Assembly: GCA_025667525.1 (NCBI GenBank)
Contig: CM046878.1
Span: forward strand, 518,762,274 to 518,826,273
DNA from: Glebionis coronaria
Taxonomy: Eukaryota > Streptophyta > Magnoliopsida > Asterales > Asteraceae
Length of the DNA: 64,000 nt
Direction of reading: 5' to 3'
Below, piece after piece: positions 54,851 through 64,000 of the stretch (the stretch's first letter is position 1; every line of letters begins with the position of its first letter). Below the pieces are notes generated by a model. That model did not search any database, had not been told where the DNA came from, and worked only from the letters and a program-made list of their open reading frames with translations. The translations under genes were made by a program, and so were the position numbers.

Positions 54851-55324
54851 GTTTATGTACCAGTAATAATTCAATTATTGAATGTAAACATGGTTTTTTT
54901 GTGAGCTTCTCAACTGGTGGTGCGTAATATTTTTGTTTTTTCTTCGTACTAAGCCACTATATTCTTCTACTAATATCTATCTATACACGTTAGTCATGCT
55001 TCACGGTAATTAATGAATAGTTTGTTGACAAAAGCTTTGACAGTCGTTTATCAGGTGTATCACATATTTGAACTAAAATAAATAATACATAAGAAAAAAT
55101 CAGTCAAAAAATAAAAGTAAAATGAAATTGCTTTGAATATAAAAAAAGACGTAAACTGGCTACCCATGTTGGAATTCCCATTTTACCCTTTACTTACTAA
55201 TTACTTATAAAACTACAACCGAAAAATAACATCTCTTAATTAATGTCATCTAATCTCAATTACTAGATCTAATGGTCTAAATTACTTTCTATTTTAACAA
55301 TTATAAACTAATACACCACATTAA

Positions 55325-55502
<178 letters not shown>

Positions 55503-58397
55503 TTTGTGATCAAGTGAGTTACAACTTAAAATAAGTTATAATAAGCACCAATAAAAATCTGGCATATGGCATAAATGGTTGACATGTAAATTTAATTAGA
55601 CTATTTTAAAGAAAAACAATAGATTAAATTGCAAGGGTATTATGGATATTTTATTCACTCCTGTTTTAATGCCAAAACCTAAAAATAGTCGCTCATTGTT
55701 TTAATCCCAGCCTCTTCATCCTTCTTTTAACCGGCGTCCTTTCTTCCATGTCCCACGACCAATTGTTCATAAATCTAAATTTCTTCAATCACAACCATAG
55801 CCTACAAAACCAATTGTCCAATTGTCCTCCATAACTATCGTCGTCGTTGCTTCTATCGTCTTCGTTGATGTGTTTTTGTTGTGTGTTTCTCATCTTCGAT
55901 CGCCATAGCCTAGAAAACCAATTGTCGCCCAATTGGATTGATGTATCAATTATTAGTCACTAACGTTTTTTCTATGGTGTGTTATCGATTTAATCTATGC
56001 GTAGAGGTACTTAATGTCGATAAGGAACTAGTTATATTACGGGGATAAAAAAATCAGAATGTGCAGCTCAAGTTGGTTGATTTATATATATTTATGATGA
56101 GGTTATCTTGATTTTTAGTTAGGTTTTTTAAATGTACCGCTTTATTATTTTGGTCAATTGATACATATTGTTCAGATGATAATGTACCAATTATGAGATG
56201 GCGAGGATAGGTGGCTCAAGGTCCTATAGAAAATGTTGTTTAGATAAATAGATGATTTGGTACTTGTAGAGTTGTATGCATAATTAAAATTGGTCATTGT
56301 ATGATGGTAAAATAACATGTATCGGTTCTCAGGTGCTCGCATTTAAGGCTGTTTTGTAAATGGTAGTTCAAGGTCAGGTTTATGGTCATATAACAATGTT
56401 TTAGGAATGGTGGTTCGAGGGAGGGTATTTTTCAAATTGTCGTTGTAAAGTTTGGTTCGAGGTAAAGAAGTGGTCATGTATGTGGCCGTTGTAAAGTTTT
56501 GTCGAACGATTCACTATCTTTATTATCGTTGGAGAACCACAACAATCGATGTATCATGAGCTTTAAAGTTGATACATGCTCTTTCGATTCTCGATGCAGC
56601 TTCGGGTCGACTTTTTCTTTTTGTGAACCATTGGTTTGACAATTTGTTTATATCAGTAGTTTAGAACATGTGTATCATTGTTTTAGATATTTCTGTACAA
56701 CATTTCTATATAAATTCGTGTGTACCAACTTTATAACCATGTGTGTCATTGTTTACATTTTATAAAATTATCATTTTTAAGTATCTATTCATTAGTAATC
56801 TAACTAGGAGATTACCCGCGTATAGCAGCGGAATTGCTTAATGGCATAAAGTTAACGATAAGATGTATCGTGGTAAGATCAAGTTGTATTTGCAAAGTGT
56901 CGTTACACGCGATAATTCAATTTAAGATAAATAAAATCCGTTTATATGTACAAATTCGTCCACCTATTGATTGTTTCATAGAAAAACTCAACGATTGTTC
57001 AATGATATAATGTTATTTTATGCGTATTTTGTATTTTGTTTTTGCGTAAACATATTATGCTTCTGTCTCTAATCATTTAGAGGCCGATAGTTAGTTTTGG
57101 AAAAACAGTTTCATGTCATTTGCAACACAAAGAATGTCCAAGGGTAAAATAAGATGACCATATTTCCATTTTAACTTGATTCACGAGACCATATTTCCAT
57201 TTTAAGAAAACAAGGATGTTAGCCTGTACGTTACCGCGGGATTTTTGTTTGAACGTACATATACGATACACATTTTACATTTTAAAGACAATGAATACGA
57301 AACATAGCTTTGATGCATCACAATGATACATTAGAAAATTTGCTCAAAATCGCTTTAACAATTCTTTCATAACAAATCTTGGACAAAAAGTATAGAAGCG
57401 GTACATTTACATGCGTCGTCAAGCTCTTTAGGCAAAAAATAATCTTGAGGCAAGTCAAAAGTAGTGTATATCCATTTGTAGACGATCGCGTCAATAACCA
57501 CGAATATCCTGCACATCATTCAAACCAAGTGATGGATGACCAGAGTAGTTTATCAAGGCAGTTGGGTTGACTCACTTTCTGATATAAAAAATAAGCGGAA
57601 CGAAAATGGGATATGCACTAAGTCATGGTATTAATCAAGAGGGACTCAACTGTTATTTCAACTATTATCAGCTTTGTGGGGGATAAGTCATTGTTGATTC
57701 ATTTTTTATATCTCGAGACTTGTGGTTTTCAACTTGTAAGATAATCAAATACACAGTTAAATAAGAAAACACAAACGCCCTTTTACAGTGTGCTAAAAAG
57801 AAGCTTATTTTTTTAAACACATCATTTTCTACTTAACAATGGGTTTAGTATCTTGATAGATTTATCTCTGAAACCGCAGTGTAACAAAATGAACTTCATG
57901 AATGATTATAAACTATAATAAAGGAGATTATAATAGTCTAACAAATGGACCAAAAAGAAAAGAAGCTCATACTACATTTTTTAAGCTAGCAGTTACGATA
58001 ACTATATATACTTATAAATCCATCCATCCGCCTTAAATAAACTTTTACTCCCATTTTTAAGCTAGCAGTTACGATAACTATATATGACTTCATACAACAA
58101 AAATACGATCACATACAAAAGTGAGAGAACCTATATTGTTACAGGTTTTAATACCATGTTGGGTATACTCATTAAGAGTTCAATTTAAAGACCCCATAAA
58201 TGTGCTTTGCTGAGATACCTATAACCTGTTATGTCTTTCTACGTGCGGATCTAATTGCATTATATTTTAAAGGTACATAGGTTAACATTTAAAGACGCAA
58301 TCTAGTCTTAAGCTTATTAGCTTCTTTTTATCAAAAACAAAACTTAACAAAAAGAATGTAACCGAATGTATGCCCTTGTAAGAGAATGCGAAGGTTT

Positions 58398-58473
58398 CAG
58401 AAGCAGCGAAATTGCTAACCTTCGTTGCACCCGGAGGTGGATTGCATAGTTTCAATGGCGTAGTTGGCCAGGT
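58398..58473 (+). pseudogene. Exon-like fragment ending in a splice donor
   Basis: After TTTCAG, a frame reads AAKLLTFVAPGGGLHSFNGV and stops at GGCCAG|GTAGGT, a good donor. It looks like one exon of a cellular gene carried by bead 10. I do not recognise the protein. Confidence 0.35.
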
Positions 58474-58724
58474 AGGTGTTCACACACGTACTGTCAACCC
58501 TTCGTTTTCTGAGTAGTAAATAGGTCATATTGGTATGTATAAATTTCATGAATCATGAACAAACAAAGGACACTTGATTTTAAATGATAAAATTAGATGT
58601 ATTAATTTCATACACCATGAACCTTCGTGTAATTTGGTCAAAACGCATTGCAAAAGTAATAAACCTGTATCATATAGCAGTAGTCGATACGATTGGCCCG
58701 AAAGTCATTCTCTATACCAGAAGC

Positions 58725-59077
58725 GGCAGTCACAATGGCGACATCTCTGATCACAGTCGCCTAGGTGGATATAATTTGGAAAAATCATATAAAAGAAACA
58801 AAAATTAACCTGTTATAAAAGGTAAAAAAATAAAGGAGAAGAAAACTATGAAAAATATATTTACCTTGAGTGCGTGTTGAACATGGTCCAAATATGTCAC
58901 CGGTGACATCTTGAGAAGTTGTGCCGTATACCGGTAGTTGGAATGTGTTTTTCATAGTTCTCTTCCCTTTTATTTTTTACCTTTTATAACAAGTTATTTT
59001 TTGTTTCTTTTATATGATTTTTCCAGATTATATCCACCTACGCAACTGTGATCAGAGATGTCGCCATTGTGACTGCC
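58725..59077. repeat. Large hairpin: 130-bp inverted duplication with 92-bp loop
   Basis: Arm 58725-58855 and arm 58948-59077 are reverse complements with roughly a dozen differences. One end of the arms is coding-like: on the outward frame of the right arm it reads TVIRDVAIVTA; on the minus strand of the left arm it reads the same and continues past the hairpin. The pattern is an inverted duplication of a captured gene fragment that could give double-stranded RNA if transcribed. Confidence 0.7.
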
Positions 59078-59336
59078 AATTTTGGTGTCTTATGTTAGCC
59101 AGAGTAGACTCATACGTGGCTAATAGTGTCGACAAAAGAAAGAGGCAGATTATAATCTTTAGAAAAGACAAATTATTTATTGCGGTTTTAAAATATTCAA
59201 ATTACCTTAGGTAATGATCTCTTTGTCTTGCTCCTTTAGACAGACATGAGTACTTTGGATGAACATTCAGGCAAAATCAATTTTTTTCTTTATGAGGATT
59301 AGATAGGTGCACATAGCGAAAAAAGACACACCCACC

Positions 59337-59486
59337 ATGACTGCATCTCTAGTGAGTTTCCCTCCCAAGGTATGGGTTGTCTCACGTACATTGAAGCTAA
59401 ATAAAAGCGACAATGTTATAAATATACACATTGTGCAAATGGATGATCGAGTAAAGGGGATACGTCCGATACGGCTGCAACCGTAA
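59337..59486 (+). pseudogene. Possible OB-fold (RPA70 / DUF223-like) fragment
   Basis: A 49-codon frame (SFPPKVWVVSRTLKLNKSDN, then VINIHIVQMDDRVKGIRPIR) has the alternation of hydrophobic residues seen in the first strands of RPA70-like OB folds, which plant transposons often carry. The match is by eye and weak. Confidence 0.25.
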
Positions 59487-59625
59487 GGCTACCATGCCAA
59501 TGTACAGACAATCACAGCTTTACCGACCCTGTTTAAAATCATCATAGACAAACATAAGTCTCACAAAACAGCTTTTAGGAAATATATAAGGCAATATATT
59601 GTAAAAAATTAAGTGGGTAACTGTT

Positions 59626-59973
59626 TTGCAAATACACACGCCTCACAATAACAATACTTCTGGCGCTTTTCTCAGAAAGTTCAGTGTCACAAATAGGACA
59701 CTTTTAAGGTCGTATGTAAAAGAATTCAATGTGTTCTGCTACAACAAGCACATATATCATAGCGTTCAATGTGTACCGCATGAGATGTGTTCAAGATCGA
59801 TCGGGCATACGTATTCAATTATACTCTTATTTAACTACCAGTATATTGTAAAATGCTCAAGATCAGATAATCAGTTTGTAAGTATTCGAGCACTCAAAAC
59901 TACTTATCTGGCATATCAAGTTTCAGGACTGATATGTAAGAGTTTAGGGGCGTATGAGCTTATTCAAAATTGA
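59626..59973 (+). other. Open frame of 115 codons, unrecognised
   Basis: It is the longest non-(TA) frame in bead 10. It contains several Cys and Tyr but no motif that I recognise. It might be chance or a decayed exon. Confidence 0.2.
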
Positions 59974-62900
59974 ATAAGCTCACAACTCATTCTTCTGGGC
60001 TTATGTACTTATATACGGTAGACTCTCCGGTTTTGTAGATACAAACCTGATACATTGATAATGAAATTTTAACCATATGTGTGTAACTTTTTTAGTGCCT
60101 CAAGCTACATTAAAGCAGCCTTCAAACAACCACATACACAACGTAAGCAGACACATTAAGCATGTTTTAATCAGCAACTCTAAACACCACTAAACCCCTA
60201 TTTGAAAGACATTTATACACCATATTGTTCAGGAACACTTATGAATCTTCAAATATTTTTAGTAACATTATGACGATATGATAAGATGCATCATAAGCTC
60301 AAGTTGAAACGCTAAGATGCACCAAAGACACACAAAATTAAACCAACCCCTGAATTTTTTAAATATAAAAAATATCAGGATTTTATTCATGTGTATATCG
60401 AGGAGTAAAAAGTGAAGTGATACCTGGTCCGCCGCCTAATTTTTGAATTTTTCTGGATGTAGCTTTCGTTCTGAATGAAAACCATACGACACTTGAGCAT
60501 CCATCCCTATGTATAGAAAATGCAGAGGATACTTAAGAACCTAGGAAACTCAAACAACAACCTTTTTTTGCTGCTTGTGTCAAACACCTTATCATTTTTT
60601 ATATGATTATGTTAAATAAATGTTACTACTCAAAATAAAGAAGAAAAGAAAAGGCATATAACTTTTGGATGCGTATTTTACATGTGCTCCATTAATGAGA
60701 AAAGTAAAGAAGCCTCGTATACCAAATCGGTACAATCAATGGATATTAGCAATGATGGTTGGCAAAGGGGTGATTTTTAACTTTGAAAACAAGATTACTA
60801 AAGAAAAGCAATACATAGTTTACTGACATCACAAACAAGCAGAGACAGAGCAATCTAATAGTGAGTGGGTGCACAAACAAGTTAACATATTGTGAACTTC
60901 ACGGATGATAGCATAAATTTGGTCAATTCCCTCACATTTTTCATAATTTTCACATTACAATACTTTAAACGTGGTTAATTAATTTGGTCAATTCCCGCCT
61001 ATTTCTAACCCTAAAGAGAATTACACATTTTGGCCATTTACCCGCACATCCATTTAAACAATCTAGTCGATGTGATTTAGTAATGTGACAAATCAACGAA
61101 TACGAATTTTCCTACAAGGGATTTGTGCTAACTTATCAGTATATTAACACATTTAAGTGTATATCTAAATCATATTACCTCTCAAAACACACCGAGATTA
61201 ACTGGTTCATATGACTGATATTTTTTATGCACCGAATCTCGGCCCTTGCTCATAAACCTTTCATCAAACACATAATGCGCATAACATATGGTCATTAGAT
61301 TTGTTCCAAAATCAATTTAAAAACCAAAAAAAAATAAAGAATATGTTCAAATGGGTCACATTTGTTACCTTCAATGTAGTTGTTCGTGTTAATGCCATTT
61401 TAATCATTACCTTAGTGGTGATGCTTTACGTGACCTCTGCATTCTACATCAAAACTGATTCTCTATCAACCATCCATGACAAAGCATGAATCTGATTCAC
61501 TACACAATATAAAACATGAATTAAAAATGAATTATTTAAAATCAGTTGAATCAATAATTGCCTTGATGGTGATGCGACTGTCGGCGAGTGGTGGTTTCGT
61601 TGGCGGTTAAGACCGTGGTGGAGGGTGGCGGCGGATAAGTTAATGGTGGCGGTAGAAGAGATTTAGTGATATCCAATGGAGAAGAATATAGATGTGGTTG
61701 GACCACTCTAAACCACCCAAACCAACAACCACCAACAGAAACTACCATGAAAACACCTAACCATCAAAAGGTAGTGGCGGATTCAGTAGATTATGGTGGC
61801 GGCGGTGTATTAGGGTTTAGAGAAAATAACGTTTTTGTGTGTGTGCCTGTAATGTGTTAAATGTTTGAACATTCCAAGGTTAGATATGAATTGAAACGTA
61901 ACAAAACATGGGCTGGAAAACAAAACCTTCCAAGATTATAATATTGACTTTATTTTTTCAACATTTCTATATTTGTAGGAGGTTTCTTTTTGTGGAAATG
62001 TTGAGAATGTAATTAAGGCAGTATTGAGAAAAGTTACTAATTATAGGAATGAAGAGATTTTTGAAAGAAAAATATACATCCTTTATAAGTAGTAGAGATA
62101 TCTTTGTTTGGATTTGTATAAGTGTTTTTGTAAGATGTTGTATCAGTTTCGTTGTGTATGACTTGTTGAGAACAATAATTTCAGCATTGCTTTTAGATAA
62201 GGAATTATTTTATATAATTATAGTGGTGGCTGCAATCAAAGGAAAGATAGATCACAAATTGTGTTTGCATATAGATTTGTTTTTCTAGCTCTTTCTAATT
62301 GATGGAGACAAGAACCCCAATATTTTACAATAAATATTTGTTTTTTTTTATAAGTATTAAGGACTCTTTTTGTGACGTCTTACACATCCAAAATAAGTTT
62401 CTAGAATTGCTTTTTTAGTTATTTTTTGTTTAGTAAATCAGGTCATAAAATATTTCGAATTTCAAAAGTAAATTAAAATGTATCACTAATGTTAAAAAAA
62501 GGACGTATCACTTTGTCACAAAGTAGACTAAAACTGAAAAGAATGAGAAATTTTTGTAAATGTGTATAAAAAAATTAATTGTTACATGATATACTAGAAA
62601 ATTAGTTACAGATACGGAGAATAAATTTTAAATCGATACATTAGTATAAGAAAACGAAATGGTGCATGGTACTATAAAAATAGTGAAAATACAAAATAAA
62701 AAAACTCTAAATTTATACATTAGTATAAAAAAATATTAATGCATGATTTACATTAATATTGACAAGTAGCTAAATATATGAAAAATATATTTAAAAATCA
62801 AAATAATATCGTATCTAGATATTATAAACGAGATATCACCAGGTGAAATGCAAATAGTATAGATTGTATTGAAAATGCCATGATATTTCATTTATTTAAA

Positions 62901-63018
62901 CAAATACCATTAGTAGTTATTATTTAATTAAAATTCAAATCTCACCCATAATGATTAATCCAATGGCTCATAATTGTGTCTATTATAATCTACTTTAAAG
63001 GTGTACACCATAATAACG

Positions 63019-63600
<582 letters not shown>

Positions 63601-63603
63601 TAA

Positions 63604-63930
63604 TCAATCTATCGTATAGAACTAAAGACTTGAATATTATAAAACATCAAATTTGAATGGAATTATGTTCATATAATGAGCTTGAAAAGTTATTCTAATT
63701 TACAAAAGTTCATAAAGGTTTATATGTATCCCACATCATTGGAGACTACAACCAAAAGCAGTTATGGATACATAAAAATTCATAGTTCTTTTGCTGAGGT
63801 CAAAATGCTTTTTAGTTCTTAAAGACTTGATTCTCTTGTTTAGTGTTTGTAAATCACTTTTAAATTAAGAAAACAAGTGTTGAGGGACTAAAATTTCATT
63901 TAGGCTTTAATTTTTGAAATAAAAATACTG
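63604..63930 (+). repeat. Dispersed repeat, copy B
   Basis: Aligns with copy A from TATCGTATAGAACTAAAGAC to GGGACTAAAATTTCATTTAG. The upstream-element core is ATCCCACATCA (63728-63738), one base off consensus, and the TATA box is degraded. It is about 320 bases and lacks the extra segments of copy C. Confidence 0.6.
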
Positions 63931-64000
63931 AGAAATTTTTACAAAATGGCTTAGGGGAACTTATACAAAATAAATGGTTCGAACCAAAATAAGTTGGAAT

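Noticed and set aside
61551..61860. Opposed open frames of about 65 codons rich in Pro, Thr and Gly
   Set aside because: They come from low-complexity GGTGG/CCACC sequence and are mutual shadows.

Overview
The window is plant nuclear DNA and contains no ordinary host gene that I can show to be intact. The evidence is AT-rich sequence, GT-AG introns, LTR retrotransposons, MULE and PIF/Harbinger DNA transposons, and long (TA)n tracts. One intronless protein (31.2-33.2 kb) resembles in both halves an accessory protein region familiar from Ty1/copia polyproteins of Tanacetum-type daisies. I therefore favour Asteraceae; this is an inference from remembered family resemblance, not a search.

Left third (1-19.9 kb). 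A decayed copia-like LTR element on the minus strand is cut by the window edge (1-7467). Next comes a short repeat (copy A). Then a coding exon on the minus strand is split by a complete, young LTR retrotransposon (8092-18539). That element has 2.9-kb LTRs, a 5-bp CACCT target duplication, a PBS and PPT, and no visible gag or pol. A second copy of the short repeat (copy C), itself hit by a MULE-type MITE with a 9-bp duplication, lies on the other side of the broken exon.

Middle and right (19.95-63.17 kb). Ten DNA elements, each with its own terminal inverted repeats, lie end to end. Neighbouring elements are separated by a single (TA)n tract, giving eleven tracts in all. They behave like the microsatellite-targeting Micron elements described in rice. 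One of the ten (25836-47327) is split by a 20.3-kb Mutator-like element (25867-46171) with matching termini and a perfect 9-bp duplication, TTAGTTAAA. Another (48616-52426) carries a PIF/Harbinger-type insertion with a TAA duplication and a Myb/SANT-type gene. A third (52627-55326) carries a foldback MITE.

The 20.3-kb MULE is the centre of interest. Reading inward from both ends it has a mirrored layout: terminus, a DUF1985-Ulp1 (C48 cysteine protease) gene pointing inward, then a cluster of tRNA-like SINE units and TGCTCAACT repeats. Between these clusters lie a MudrA-type transposase, the 672-aa retroelement-like protein, a small acidic protein and an F-box gene. I could reconstruct the left Ulp gene as a fully open 823-codon spliced frame. 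The right one is open across twelve exons except for one TAG. The transposase is open across four exons except for a one-base frame change in an A/T run. This fits the known class of plant MULEs that carry ULP-like genes, extended here with extra cargo.
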